A stretch of DNA of 64,000 nucleotides from a bacterium. GTDB lineage: Bacteria; Myxococcota; UBA727; JAUIJE01. Numbering within the stretch: the stretch's first letter is position 1; every line of letters begins with the position of its first letter. The notes under the pieces were generated by a model, which was not told the DNA's origin, searched no databases, and saw nothing but the letters and a program-made list of their open reading frames with translations. The DNA is taken from the NCBI GenBank assembly GCA_030431455.1, contig JAUIJE010000007.1:372001-436000 (forward strand), read 5' to 3'. The position numbers were made by a program, and so were the translations under genes. Below, piece after piece: positions 1-8,199 of this stretch.

Positions 1-837
1 GAGCTCGACGTACAGCTCGGTCTTGAGCTCCTCGTCGGTGGTGCGGGCGGCGACGTCCTCGAGCACCTCGGCCAGGGCTTCGTGGTCCTGGTGTTTGAGC
101 AGGTAGCGCCGGAGCGCGTCCAGCGCGGCCTGGTCCGACGGGTCCTCGACCAGCGCCTCACGGTACAGGCCGGCGGCGTCATCGGGCTTGCCCAGGCGGT
201 CGGCGAGGATGCGGCCTTTTTCGACCAGGAGCACGGCTTTGTTCTCGGCCCCGAGCTTGAGCTCTTCGTCGATGAGCAACACCACCAGCTGCCAGTTGGC
301 GAGCTCGGCGAACAAGCGCCGCGCCGCGTGCATGACCGGGCGGAACGACGGGTCCGCTTGTGACGCGGCCTGGTAGTGGTGCGCGGCCTGCGGCAGGTCG
401 CGCAGCTCGTCCTCGTAGATGCGGCCCGCTTCGAACCACAACGCGGCCGCCGCGGGCTGTCCCGCGCGGGCCTGGGCTTCGCCCACCAGGCTGTCGATTT
501 CGGTTCGCCAATGCTGGACCTCGTCGCCGCTCGGGCCGTCGGGCCGGGCCCCTTCGCTGGCGGGGGCGAAGGGCAACGGGGGCGCGACCGGCTCGGCGGG
601 GCGCGTCTTGGGCGGGTCCGCCCAGTTCTTGGCCGGGGGCGGTGCAGCGACATTGTCGAGGCGGTAGGGCACGGTGGCCTCCACCTCCTCCTCGCGCTGG
701 AACATGCCGCTCACGTCGATGGTCGCGGGGATGCGTTCGTCGTCGGCGCGGGTGACTTGAGCGGGACCGTCTTCATCGGCGGCGCCACCGAAAAAGGCGC
801 GCTCGGCGTCGTCGGTGTTGTTCTCGCGGTCGGACAA
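1..837 (-). CDS. TPR-repeat protein, 3' end outside the window
   Basis: The minus-strand frame is open from a TTG at 837 to the window edge, giving 279 codons with the C-terminus missing. A strong GGGAGG Shine-Dalgarno lies a few bases upstream and decides the TTG start. Residues 1-100 are acidic and then Pro/Ala-rich and look disordered. From about residue 105 the chain becomes helical with regular alanines and acidic residues, for example LWFEAGRIYEDEL and YREALVEDPSDQAALDALRR, which is typical of tetratricopeptide repeats. It therefore probably acts as a cytoplasmic protein-interaction scaffold; partners are unknown. The composition resembles the giant TPR gene at 49975-63885. One copy of the dispersed CAATG-N4-TGCA motif lies inside it at 643-655. 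The product class is clear, the specific role is not. Confidence 0.75.
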   Translation of the reverse strand, partial: MSDRENNTDDAERAFFGGAADEDGPAQVTRADDERIPATIDVSGMFQREEEVEATVPYRLDNVAAPPPAKNWADPPKTRPAEPVAPPLPFAPASEGARPDGPSGDEVQHWRTEIDSLVGEAQARAGQPAAAALWFEAGRIYEDELRDLPQAAHHYQAASQADPSFRPVMHAARRLFAELANWQLVVLLIDEELKLGAENKAVLLVEKGRILADRLGKPDDAAGLYREALVEDPSDQAALDALRRYLLKHQDHEALAEVLEDVAARTTDEELKTELYVEL

Positions 838-931
838 GGACCCTCCCCCGCGCCGGGGCGCATTCCAGAGACTCCGTCTAACACTCCTCGGGGGGCCAAA
901 GAAAGCGTCCCCCGGCCGAGGCAGGGCCCGC

Positions 932-1642
932 TCAGGCGCACAAGCGCGCGAGGGCGACCGAGGCCTTCTCGCGAATGCGGTGGGGGTACAGCTCGCTCAT
1001 CGGGGTCGGCTCGGGATTGACCTCGATGAGCGTGGCCCCGCTTTGGGCGGCCAACGCCGGGAGCTGGGCCGCGGGGTAGACCACCGCCGAGGTCCCGATC
1101 GACACCAGCAGGTCGCACCGCGCGATCGCGTCGGCGGCCGCCTGCACCGCGTCCATGCGCAACATGTCTCCAAACCACACGATGTCCGGTCGCCAGTGGG
1201 CGCCGCAGCGGTGGGTGCGCGGGACCAGCGGGTGCGCGACGTTGTGCTCGATGACGCCGCAAGCATCACACCGGAGCCGAAACATCGAGCCGTGCAGCTC
1301 GATGACGCGGTCGTCGGGAGCGCCCGCCCGTTGGTGCATGCCGTCGATGTTCTGGGTGACCACCAGCGCGTCCGGCAGGTCGCGCAACACGTCGCCGATG
1401 TGCCGGTGCCCGTCGTGGGGGACGCACGACAGCGCCATCGCCCGGCGCTTGTCGTGAAAATCCCAGACCTTCTCGGGGTCGCGGTCGAACGCTTCCTGAC
1501 ACGCGTAGTCTTCGAAGTTGTACTCGTTCCAGATGCCACCCGCGCCACGGTATGTCGGCACCCCGCTCTCGGCGCTCATGCCCGCCCCGGTGAAGAACAC
1601 CACCGACGAGAAGTCGCGCACCCGAAGGTCGTCGTTGCTCAT
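932..1642 (-). CDS. Sirtuin, NAD-dependent protein deacylase
   Basis: This 236-residue protein has the usual length and motifs of bacterial sirtuins, which remove acyl groups from lysines while consuming NAD. It shows the GAGMS loop (residues 19-23), TQNID (96-100), the catalytic histidine H117 in ELHG, the WFGD segment (156-159), GTS (183-185) and N209. The structural zinc site is atypical: C125 and C128 are present, but the second pair reads T143-H-R-C146, so one of the four cysteines is missing and His144 may substitute. In the acyl-pocket helix the sequence is F-H-D-K-R-R, where CobB/SIRT5-type desuccinylases have a tyrosine before the conserved arginine; the histidine there could alter acyl preference (inference). 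It lies downstream of the metallopeptidase gene in the same orientation. Confidence 0.9.
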   Translation of the reverse strand: MSNDDLRVRDFSSVVFFTGAGMSAESGVPTYRGAGGIWNEYNFEDYACQEAFDRDPEKVWDFHDKRRAMALSCVPHDGHRHIGDVLRDLPDALVVTQNIDGMHQRAGAPDDRVIELHGSMFRLRCDACGVIEHNVAHPLVPRTHRCGAHWRPDIVWFGDMLRMDAVQAAADAIARCDLLVSIGTSAVVYPAAQLPALAAQSGATLIEVNPEPTPMSELYPHRIREKASVALARLCA

Positions 1643-1663
1643 GCCCGAGCCTACCGCGGCGGC

Positions 1664-2599
1664 TCAGCCGCGGGACAGCCCCACCGACGGCAGGCGCACG
1701 ATGCGCACGTCAAAGGCCGGGCGCGGGGCCACATCGTCGGGCATGTCCGACAGCTCACGCCGCCGACGACGAAACACGAGCACCGCCGCGATCGCCGAGA
1801 GCACCCCCGCGAGCAGCATGCCCAAGTCGGCCTGGGCGAAAACCGTCATCCAGGCCGCGGCCGTGCCCACCGAGCGCTTGACCTGGGCGTCGAGCTGAAA
1901 GGTGCGCCACGACGTGGCCGCGTGCAGGGCCTGGTCGAACGGCACGCCGTCCCGCACCCCGGCGAGCACGTCCGCGATCGCGCCGCGCCCATGTTCCTGC
2001 ATGAGCAAGGAGATCGCGCGCCCGCTCACCGCGTAGGCGATGGCCGCGTCACCGTCCCCGGCGGGAAACGAACTCTCCAGCCCTTCGAGGGGAAAAAGCC
2101 GCGACGCGATCTTGGCCCGGGCGAGCACCTCGGCGTCCTCCACGGAGTGTTCGCCGGCGATGGTGCGGGCCACGCCCTCGTTGAACCAACGCGGCACGGG
2201 GTGGCCCCCCGCGGCCTGGGCGATGGACAGGTGCGCGAGCTCGTGGGTCAGCACTTGGACGCGATCGTGCCGGTGCCCGTCGGTGTGCACGGTGAGCAGA
2301 ATCGAGCGGCGGTCGGCTTGGGCCGCGCCCGCGGCCCAAGGGGGCACGTGCCACGCGGGCAGCACCCGGCGCGCGAGCTTGAGGTCGGTGGTCAGGTCTA
2401 CCCGGATCGGCGCGCAGTCGTCGGCCCCGGTCACGGTCGAGACCTCCTCGTACAGACCCTGCGCGGCGACCTCGAGATCGGCGGCCAAAGGGGCGGCATC
2501 GCCCACGCCCACGACGTGGACCGGGGTGAGCTGGGCGCCGTCGCACGCCGGCGCGGGGGCCGCGGACAAGAGCAGGGACAGGAGCGCGCCGAGCAACAT
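1664..2599 (-). CDS. Secreted, membrane-anchored gluzincin metallopeptidase (peptidase MA-like)
   Basis: The 311-residue product begins with a Leu-rich signal peptide ending near residue 17-19. It carries HELAH (119-123) followed by WFNEG with Glu141, the arrangement of the peptidase-MA gluzincin family in which two histidines and the downstream glutamate bind zinc. A hydrophobic segment near residues 258-277 followed by RRRRRE should anchor the C-terminus in the membrane with a positive cytoplasmic tail, leaving the catalytic domain outside. Cysteines at 19 and 62 could form a disulfide. It lies 51 bp downstream of the DUF167 gene and 21 bp upstream of the sirtuin, so the four genes are probably co-transcribed. 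The substrate is unknown. Confidence 0.82.
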   Translation of the reverse strand: MLLGALLSLLLSAAPAPACDGAQLTPVHVVGVGDAAPLAADLEVAAQGLYEEVSTVTGADDCAPIRVDLTTDLKLARRVLPAWHVPPWAAGAAQADRRSILLTVHTDGHRHDRVQVLTHELAHLSIAQAAGGHPVPRWFNEGVARTIAGEHSVEDAEVLARAKIASRLFPLEGLESSFPAGDGDAAIAYAVSGRAISLLMQEHGRGAIADVLAGVRDGVPFDQALHAATSWRTFQLDAQVKRSVGTAAAWMTVFAQADLGMLLAGVLSAIAAVLVFRRRRRELSDMPDDVAPRPAFDVRIVRLPSVGLSRG

Positions 2600-2650
2600 C
2601 GGGGTTCACCCTGCGCACGAGGTCCGCGCGGGCAACCGCCCGGGCCCTGC

Positions 2651-2989
2651 TCAATCGGACAGGGTCAGCCGGTCGAGCGCCTCTTTGTGCCCGATGCCCT
2701 CGACGCGGAAGGCCTTGTCCCGGCCCGTCGCCCCCCGCAGCAGCGTGATCCGGCTTTTGCCCACCCCGAGGAGCGACGCGAGCAGTTCGATCAGCCGCGC
2801 GTTGGCTTTGCCTTCGGTGGCGGGGGCCGCGATCTTGAACACCAGCCCGGTGGGGCCGGTCTGCAACGCTTCTTGTTTGGCCCCGGGGCGCGCGGTCAGC
2901 GACAGCACGAGGTGGTCACCGCGATCGACAAGCGCCGCCGACAAGGACGCCCGGTCCACGTCGACGGCGCAGGACTTCTTCTTGCTCAC
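2651..2989 (-). CDS. DUF167 (YggU-family) protein
   Basis: This 112-residue protein matches the DUF167/YggU family: the pattern of beta strands, RPGAKQEA, then the signature A-P-A-T-E-G-K-A-N-A-R-L and a late G-A-T-G-R-D-K, all in the usual order. The biochemical role of the family is not established. Genetic context is informative: YggU is commonly found with yggS, proC, yggT and divIVA, and here divIVA ends 6 bp upstream, with proC and yggS further upstream in the same orientation. An N-terminal MSKKK extension precedes the conserved core. Family identity is confident, function is not. Confidence 0.9.
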   Translation of the reverse strand: MSKKKSCAVDVDRASLSAALVDRGDHLVLSLTARPGAKQEALQTGPTGLVFKIAAPATEGKANARLIELLASLLGVGKSRITLLRGATGRDKAFRVEGIGHKEALDRLTLSD

Positions 2990-2995
2990 GCGCGG

Positions 2996-3553
2996 TCAGG
3001 AGCCGGTGCTGGAGACCGGCCCGATGCCCGACCCAATGCTCTGCACCTGCCCCGTCTCGGGCCGCTGTTTGCGCATGACCTTGAGGGTGTCCTCGACGCC
3101 GGTGTCGGAGGCCTTTTCGACCTCGAGCAACCGCTCGTGGGTCTTGAGCACACCCTCCATCTGGCTGAGGAACTGGGCGCGCTGGCGTTTGGCCTCGGCG
3201 ATGTCGGAGAGCACCTCGGTGAGCCGCTCTTGGGCCTTTTCCACGAGGCGCTCGGCCTCGAGCTCGGCCCGGCCGATGATGATGTCGGCTTCTTTTTTGG
3301 CGTTCTCGGTGATTTCTTCGGTCACGCGCTGGGCGGTCACCATCGTTTCCTTGATCGCTTGTTCTCGCGCTTGGAAGTCGGTGATCGTGCGTCGCTGGCG
3401 GGCGGTTTCTTCGCGCAGCTCATGAAGTTCGCGGTTCAACCCCTCGACATCTTGGGCGACGAGGTTGAGGAACCGATCGACCTCTTCCCGGTCGAGGCCC
3501 CGCCACACGACGGCGAAACGTTTTTGCTGAATGTCCAAAGGCGTGATGGTCAT
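2996..3553 (-). CDS. divIVA: DivIVA domain protein
   Basis: The 185-residue protein opens with the DivIVA signature (TPLDIQQKRF and GLDREEVDRFL in the first 30 residues), then has a long coiled coil rich in E, K, Q and R to about residue 150 and a flexible tail. DivIVA proteins bind negatively curved membranes at poles or septa and recruit division, chromosome or wall-synthesis factors. I chose the ATG at 3553, which has GGAGG seven bases upstream; the reading frame stays open further upstream only because it crosses the 49-bp repeat array. It is followed at 6 bp by the DUF167 gene. In deltaproteobacteria this short DivIVA form is usual, and its precise partner is not evident here. Confidence 0.9.
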   Translation of the reverse strand: MTITPLDIQQKRFAVVWRGLDREEVDRFLNLVAQDVEGLNRELHELREETARQRRTITDFQAREQAIKETMVTAQRVTEEITENAKKEADIIIGRAELEAERLVEKAQERLTEVLSDIAEAKRQRAQFLSQMEGVLKTHERLLEVEKASDTGVEDTLKVMRKQRPETGQVQSIGSGIGPVSSTGS

Positions 3554-3768
3554 GGGGCCTCCGCTTGTCGCTCGCCGATGAGCATAGGGCCGCCGCGGGC
3601 CCCACGCGAATATTCGGCCCCAATTTGTCGGGCACCGGCCCCACCCGGGGTGCAGGTGGGAGCGGCACGGCCCAGGTGGGTCGTACGGCCCCCGACGGCG
3701 CCTGCACACGATGCGTCCGGCGCGGGCGTGCATCGGTCTGCGCGGCCCGGGGAGTTGCGTACTGTACG

Positions 3769-3990
3769 GGACCGGTCGGCCACCCACGAACGGTTGCGCG
3801 CCCGACGTCCTGTACGGGACCGGTTGGGCCACCCACGAACGGTTGCGCGCCCGACGTCCTGTACGGGACCGGTTGGGCCACCCACGAACGGTTGCGCGCC
3901 CGACGTACTGTGCAGTACCGGTCGGGCCACCCACGAACGGTTCTGCACCCGACGTACTGTATAGTACTGGTCGGGCCACCCCCACCCCCG
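3769..3990 (+). repeat. 49-bp tandem repeat with covarying hairpins
   Basis: Units begin at 3781, 3830, 3879, 3928 and a partial one at 3977, each exactly 49 bp apart and sharing the phrase CCACCCACGAACGG. Each unit junction carries an inverted repeat. Units 2-3 have GTCC-TGTACG-GGAC, while the last two have GTACTG-TG-CAGTAC and GTACT-GTAT-AGTAC, so both arms change together. The arms extend outward as CCCGAC pairing with GTCGGG, or with GTTGGG through a G-U pair in plus-strand RNA, with a two-base CG bulge. No reading frame explains it. It occupies much of the 585-bp gap between proC and divIVA; 3554-3768 and 3991-4138 show nothing else I recognise. Confidence 0.9.
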
Positions 3991-4138
3991 CCCTCATTGG
4001 GTGGGCGGCAGACGCCCACCCGCCCGCCTCGGGGGCAAGCCTCTCTCGGCCCGCGCGGGGCGCGGGGGTGGCGGTGAACGTTCAACTGATGTCCGAAAAG
4101 CGCCCCGCCCGGTTGCGGCGGGCCTGGCAATACCCCGG

Positions 4139-4936
4139 CTAACTCTTTGACATCGCGCGGCTTTTTTCTGCGGCCGCCGACACCGCGGACCAGATCGCGT
4201 CCGCGCCGTTCTTCTCGGTCAGCGCGCGCAGGCCCTCGATGGTCGTGCCCCCCGGTGACGTGATTTCCGCGACCAAGGCGCTGGGGTCTTTGCCGGTCTG
4301 CTCGAGGAGCGCGGCCGCGGCGGTGAACGCGCCAGCCGCGTACAGGCGGGCCTCCTCCCGCTTGAGCCCGAGGTTGACCCCGGCCGAGAGCATCGCGTCG
4401 GCCAGCGCGAGCACAAACGCCGGGCCCGACCCGGCCAGGCCGATGACCGCGTGCAAGCTCTCCTCCGACGTGAGGAATCCACACGAACCCACTGCTTCAA
4501 ATAACATTTTGGCCCGCGGGCGGTCCTGGGCCTCGTCGCACCGCGGGCCGAGCACGACCGCGGTGGTCGATTTTTGGACCTGGGCCCCGGTGTTGGGCAT
4601 GGCCCGGGACAGGCGCGCGGTGGGCGCGGCCTCGGCCATCGCCGCGAGGGTCACGCCCGCGGCCACGGAGACCAGCAGAGCGGCCGGGTCGCACAACCGC
4701 GCGACCTCGCGCAGCAGCGGAACCGTCGCGTGCGGCTTCACGCAAAGCACAATGACTTCAGAGTCTTGCACTGCTTCTTTCAAGTTGTGAGCGACCTTGG
4801 CGGACGCCCCCCCGAGCGCGACCGCGACCTTGTCCGCGTGGCGGTCGTACACGCTGAGCGCAAAATCCGCGCGACCGGCCAGCCCGCGCACGAGGGCGCC
4901 GCCCATGCCGCCACAGCCGATGATGCAGGTTCTCAT
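4139..4936 (-). CDS. proC: Pyrroline-5-carboxylate reductase
   Basis: The 265-residue enzyme catalyses the last step of proline synthesis, reducing pyrroline-5-carboxylate with NAD(P)H in the cytoplasm. It has the Rossmann GCGGMGG loop (residues 7-13), MPN (113-115), SGP (170-172) in the dimerisation helix and the family signature SPGGTT (227-232); length is normal. Two patches use codons unlike the GC-rich neighbours (around 4486-4506 and 4750-4792, including TTA, CAA and GCA). It starts 9 bp after the yggS stop in the same orientation, so the three genes maf-yggS-proC appear to be one operon. Confidence 0.95.
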   Translation of the reverse strand: MRTCIIGCGGMGGALVRGLAGRADFALSVYDRHADKVAVALGGASAKVAHNLKEAVQDSEVIVLCVKPHATVPLLREVARLCDPAALLVSVAAGVTLAAMAEAAPTARLSRAMPNTGAQVQKSTTAVVLGPRCDEAQDRPRAKMLFEAVGSCGFLTSEESLHAVIGLAGSGPAFVLALADAMLSAGVNLGLKREEARLYAAGAFTAAAALLEQTGKDPSALVAEITSPGGTTIEGLRALTEKNGADAIWSAVSAAAEKSRAMSKS

Positions 4937-4945
4937 GGGGCCTCC

Positions 4946-5602
4946 TCAGGCCGGTCGTGGGCCAAAAATCGCCGTGCCGATGCGCACATGGGTGGCACCG
5001 TAGCGGATCGCGACCGGAAAGTCGGCGCTCATGCCCATCGAGAGCAGCCCCGCGCCGAGGGCGTCCCGGTGCCGGGCGAGGAGCGCCTCGGCCTGGGCGA
5101 ACACCGGGGCCGGGTCCCCCGCGAGCGGGCCCATGGCCATCAGCCCGTCGGGGCCGGTCTCGTGCGGTACCTTCAAAAAGTCCGCGAGGCCCTCTTGGTC
5201 AAAGCCATTTTTGGCTTGCTCGTCGGCGAGATTGAGCTGCAGCAGGTAGCGGGGGGGGCGGGTCGCGTGGCGCCACAGGGCCTCGGCGTGCCGCGCCGCG
5301 CCCACCCCGTGCACGACGTCGGCCTGGGCGATGAGCTTGGCTTTGTTGGTCTGGACCCGGCCGATGAAGTGCCACTCGATGCCGGGGCAGCGGTCCGCGA
5401 GCGCGGCGCGCTTGTCGAGCAGCTCCTGGATGTAGTTCTCGCCGAACGCGCGCTGGCCCGCGTCGTACGCGGCCGCGATCGCCTCGGGGGGGTGGCGCTT
5501 GGACACCGCCACGAGCTGCACCGCCGCCGGGTCGCGTCCCGCCGCCCGCGCGGCGTCCGCGATGGCTTGGCGGGTCTCGGCGAGCCGGGCCGCGACGGTC
5601 AC
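4946..5602 (-). CDS. YggS/PROSC-type PLP homeostasis protein
   Basis: This 218-residue protein is a single-domain fold-type III PLP-binding protein. The N-terminal strand VQLVAVSKRHP contains the PLP lysine (the K of VSK), followed by FGENYIQEL, WHFIGRVQTNKAK and the later GMSADFPVAIRYGATHVRIGTAIFG, which forms the phosphate-binding end of the barrel. YggS-family proteins buffer free PLP and influence amino-acid balance; no catalytic reaction is established. The start is a GTG at 5602 that overlaps the maf stop (GTGA), indicating translational coupling. proC follows directly. Confidence 0.95.
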   Translation of the reverse strand: MTVAARLAETRQAIADAARAAGRDPAAVQLVAVSKRHPPEAIAAAYDAGQRAFGENYIQELLDKRAALADRCPGIEWHFIGRVQTNKAKLIAQADVVHGVGAARHAEALWRHATRPPRYLLQLNLADEQAKNGFDQEGLADFLKVPHETGPDGLMAMGPLAGDPAPVFAQAEALLARHRDALGAGLLSMGMSADFPVAIRYGATHVRIGTAIFGPRPA

Positions 5603-6153
5603 GACAGCGCCCGGAGCAACGCCAAGCTCTCGTCGACGGGCAGGCCGACCACGTTGCTGTAGCTGCCCTCGATGCGGGCGGTGAGCGCGCCGCCGCCCCC
5701 TTGGATGCCGTAGGCCCCGGCCTTGTCGAGGGGCTCGCCGGTGGCGACGTAGGCCGCGGCCTCCCCGTCGTCAAAATCGCGAAACCACACGCGGGTGGTC
5801 ACCGCCACCTCGCGCCGGGCGGGGCCGCGCGCCACCGCGACCCCGGTGACGACCCCGTGTTCGCGGCCTCTGAGCAGGCCGAGCATGCGCTGGGCATCGC
5901 CCGCGTCGGCGGGCTTGGCCAGGATCGTTTCGTCCACAAACACCAACGTGTCCGCGCACAGGCACAGCGCGTCCGGGTGCCGGGCGGCGACGACGTCGAG
6001 CTTTTTGTGGGCGAGGCGAAGGGCGGCCCCCGACGGCGTTTCGTCGTGAAACAGTGACTCGTCGACGTCGGCCACGTCGATGACGAGCTCGAGCCCAATG
6101 GCCTCGAGGAGCATCCGCCGTCGAGCAGAACCGGAGCCCAGAACGATCCGCAC
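5599..6153 (-). CDS. maf: Maf-family nucleotide pyrophosphatase
   Basis: The 184-residue protein shows the Maf order: LGSGSARRRMLLE at the N-terminus (substrate-binding loop), ESLFHDETP, then CADTLVF with the catalytic aspartate region, AGAYGIQGGGG and SYSNVVGLPV near the end. Maf enzymes hydrolyse non-canonical or modified nucleoside triphosphates to monophosphates and are linked to division arrest. In place of the usual SAS(P)RR motif it reads GSARRR. The upstream intergenic region (6154-6293) is shared with the divergent gene at 6294 and contains TACAAT at 6188-6193, a possible -10 element for the plus-strand gene. Confidence 0.93.
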   Translation of the reverse strand: MRIVLGSGSARRRMLLEAIGLELVIDVADVDESLFHDETPSGAALRLAHKKLDVVAARHPDALCLCADTLVFVDETILAKPADAGDAQRMLGLLRGREHGVVTGVAVARGPARREVAVTTRVWFRDFDDGEAAAYVATGEPLDKAGAYGIQGGGGALTARIEGSYSNVVGLPVDESLALLRALS

Positions 6154-6293
6154 GGCTTCGTGTATGAACGATCCCGGCCGAATACGCTACAATGAACATG
6201 ACCCCTGCCCGGCCGCGGCCGAGATGACTCGAATTGCTTGACGCAAGGCCCGTCTTCTCGTCTACTTCGCGGTCTCTAGGATCGGTGGAAAGC

Positions 6294-7058
6294 ATGATGC
6301 GCAATCGCAAAATCTTGATTCGGTCGATGGTGGGCATGCTTGTGCTCGGCACCGCCACCGCGTTCGCCCAAGAAGGCGCGACCCCGGCAGAACCGGCGAC
6401 CCCCGCGGACCAGCCCGGCAATCCCGAAGGCGGCGAGCCGCCCGCCGCCGAGCCCGCGACCCCCGCCGAGCCCCCCGCCAACGACACGTCGGACATCCCG
6501 CCCCCGTCGGACACCACCGGCATCGACGAGAACGAGTCGAACGCCGAGAAGATCACCACCCCCCAAGGGCAATGGGGCGCGGAAGCCGAAGGCACCATCA
6601 GCGAGATGCGCAACATGTTGACCAAGTCCCTCGGCGACCTCGCCAAGGCGCGCAAGGACAACGACGCGGTCCGGGTCAACTGCCTCAACGAGAAGATCAC
6701 CGCGATGAAGGGCGTGCTCAAGATCGCCGACAACGGCTACATCGCCCTGCAGGAACATTTGGCCAACAGCGACGAGGCCTCGGCCCGCTACCAGTTCCAA
6801 AAAATCCGCATCGCCAACCGCAAGATGCGCAAGCTCAACGAAGAAGCCGAGAACTGCGTCGGCGCGGAGGCGAGCTGGACCGGCGGCACCGACGTGAAGG
6901 TCGCCATCGACGACGACCTCGTGGGCCGCGACGACTACTACCGCCCCGACTCCAACTTTTTTGATCCGGGCGGCACCGAGTTCACCGGGGGCAGCAACAC
7001 CATCGGCGGCGACGACCCCGTCGAGGTCCGCCCCCCCGTCGCCTCCATCTCGCAGTAA
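6294..7058 (+). CDS. Secreted or periplasmic helical protein of unknown function
   Basis: I do not recognise this 254-residue protein. It has a clear signal peptide (MMRNRKILIRSMVG then a hydrophobic run, cleavage near FAQ), a Pro/Ala/Glu-rich disordered stretch at about residues 25-90, and a helical domain of about 100 residues with heptad-like spacing and two cysteines (VNC and ENC) that could pair. The last 55 residues are acidic and Gly/Asp-rich. The ATG at 6294, preceded by GGTGGAA, is preferred because the signal peptide begins there; frame continues upstream without a plausible site. A stem-loop followed by T4 lies just downstream. It may be envelope-associated, but no function can be assigned. 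Confidence 0.8.
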   Translation: MMRNRKILIRSMVGMLVLGTATAFAQEGATPAEPATPADQPGNPEGGEPPAAEPATPAEPPANDTSDIPPPSDTTGIDENESNAEKITTPQGQWGAEAEGTISEMRNMLTKSLGDLAKARKDNDAVRVNCLNEKITAMKGVLKIADNGYIALQEHLANSDEASARYQFQKIRIANRKMRKLNEEAENCVGAEASWTGGTDVKVAIDDDLVGRDDYYRPDSNFFDPGGTEFTGGSNTIGGDDPVEVRPPVASISQ

Positions 7059-7060
7059 CT

Positions 7061-7128
7061 ACGAATCATCAGGCGCCTGCGGCGCGCTGATTCGTGAGCT
7101 GAACGAGCCCCACGTCGGGGCTCGTTTT
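7061..7128 (+). terminator. Hairpin pair with rho-independent terminator
   Basis: Immediately after the stop at 7058 is ACGAATCA (7061-7068) with its complement TGATTCGT (7088-7095), enclosing GCGCC-TGC-GGCGC. This is followed by a perfect 10-bp stem AACGAGCCCC / GGGGCTCGTT (7102-7111 and 7117-7126) and a T run. The second hairpin is a convincing rho-independent terminator for the plus-strand gene. The outer ACGAATC arms recur at 10288-10320, so the first hairpin also belongs to a repeat family. The rest of the gap to 7261 shows nothing else. Confidence 0.8.
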
Positions 7129-7261
7129 GCGTTGGGGCTCGGTACGATTGCTGGTGCCGGCGGGGTGTGGGTTACGGGTCGAGCGAGTCCTCACGACCAC
7201 GTAGGAACCGCTCCGGCTCGGAACGATTGGTGGGCCGAGAATGCACGCCGTGCGGGCGCGG

Positions 7262-8131
7262 CTAGGGGGGGCTTTTGATGGGGTGTTTGGGCTTGAAGGT
7301 GGACGGGGGGCGGCCGAAGCGGCGGCGGAAGGCGTCGCCGAATGCAGTGGGATTGTCGTACCCGATCTGCTCGGCCACGTCGGCGACGGAGTGGTGGCCG
7401 GCGCGCAAGAGGTCGAGGGCGCCGTCGAGTTTGCGGCGCCGCCACCAGGCGGCGGGGGTGTGGCCCACCTCGCGGCGGAAGGCGCGCAGCAACGAGCTTT
7501 CGCTGCACCCGGCGTGGGCGGCGATGGCCTTGACCGGGTGGCGTTCGAACAGGTGGGCGTCGATGAACGCCAGGGCGCGCTCGACGGGCGGGCTCAGCTT
7601 CTGCTGGATGGTCGCGCGGTCGGCGCCCTCGTCGCGGTCGCGGAACAGAAAGTAGAGCTCTTTCACGAACTCGACCTCGAGGAAGCGGACCGCGTCGGTG
7701 TCGTGCTGATCGAGCGCGTGGCGTTCGAACACATAGCGGTGCACGACCTCATGCACCCAGACCGTGCGCGGCAACAGCGCCGGCGCGTTCGTCCAGGTGC
7801 GCCAACGGTCTTCGCGCGCGCCGAGGTGGGCATAGGCCGCGAGCACCCGGGGAAAGACCGCGCCGGGCAGGCCGAGGACCGCGACCTGGGTGACGGCGGC
7901 GGTGGGCCGGACCTCGGCTTGGGCCCCCGTGGGCAACACCAACAGGCAGGACCGGTCGAGGGTGTGCACGTCGGCGCCGAGGGTGACGGCGGCGATCGCA
8001 GACTCGATGGGCACCAGCGCGGTCGGGTGCCCGGCCTCGACCACCAGCGGGCCCGGGGCGTACACGCTGTGCACGCGCAAGGTGACCGCGGCATCGCCGG
8101 GACCGGGGCGTGACGGTTTCGCTGGGATCAT
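7262..8131 (-). CDS. AraC-family transcriptional regulator
   Basis: The 289-residue protein has an N-terminal beta-rich segment (about residues 10-110, cupin-like) followed by a helical linker and a C-terminal AraC-type double helix-turn-helix (about 185-285). The C-terminal part shows VKAIAAHAGCSESSLLRAFRREVGHTP and the second-helix signature VADVAEQIGYDNPTAFGDAFRRRFGRPPS. I prefer the ATG at 8131, which has GGAG upstream; an in-frame start further upstream would overlap the promoter area of the amylase gene. It is transcribed divergently from the alpha-amylase gene 68 bp away, so control of that gene is plausible but inferred. It converges with the secreted protein gene at 6294. Confidence 0.88.
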   Translation of the reverse strand: MIPAKPSRPGPGDAAVTLRVHSVYAPGPLVVEAGHPTALVPIESAIAAVTLGADVHTLDRSCLLVLPTGAQAEVRPTAAVTQVAVLGLPGAVFPRVLAAYAHLGAREDRWRTWTNAPALLPRTVWVHEVVHRYVFERHALDQHDTDAVRFLEVEFVKELYFLFRDRDEGADRATIQQKLSPPVERALAFIDAHLFERHPVKAIAAHAGCSESSLLRAFRREVGHTPAAWWRRRKLDGALDLLRAGHHSVADVAEQIGYDNPTAFGDAFRRRFGRPPSTFKPKHPIKSPP

Positions 8132-8199
8132 CGACGTTTGCTCCGCTCGCGCCCGGGCCAGGGCCCCCCTACACGATCTCTGTCTCAAGGGAGGACCCC

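Noticed and set aside
3769-3990. CRISPR array
   Set aside because: All parts of each 49-bp unit repeat, including the would-be spacers, and there are no cas genes nearby.
2996-3997. 333-residue DivIVA
   Set aside because: Upstream 150 residues are translated repeats; DivIVA starts with TPLDIQ after the ATG at 3553 with a proper ribosome site.
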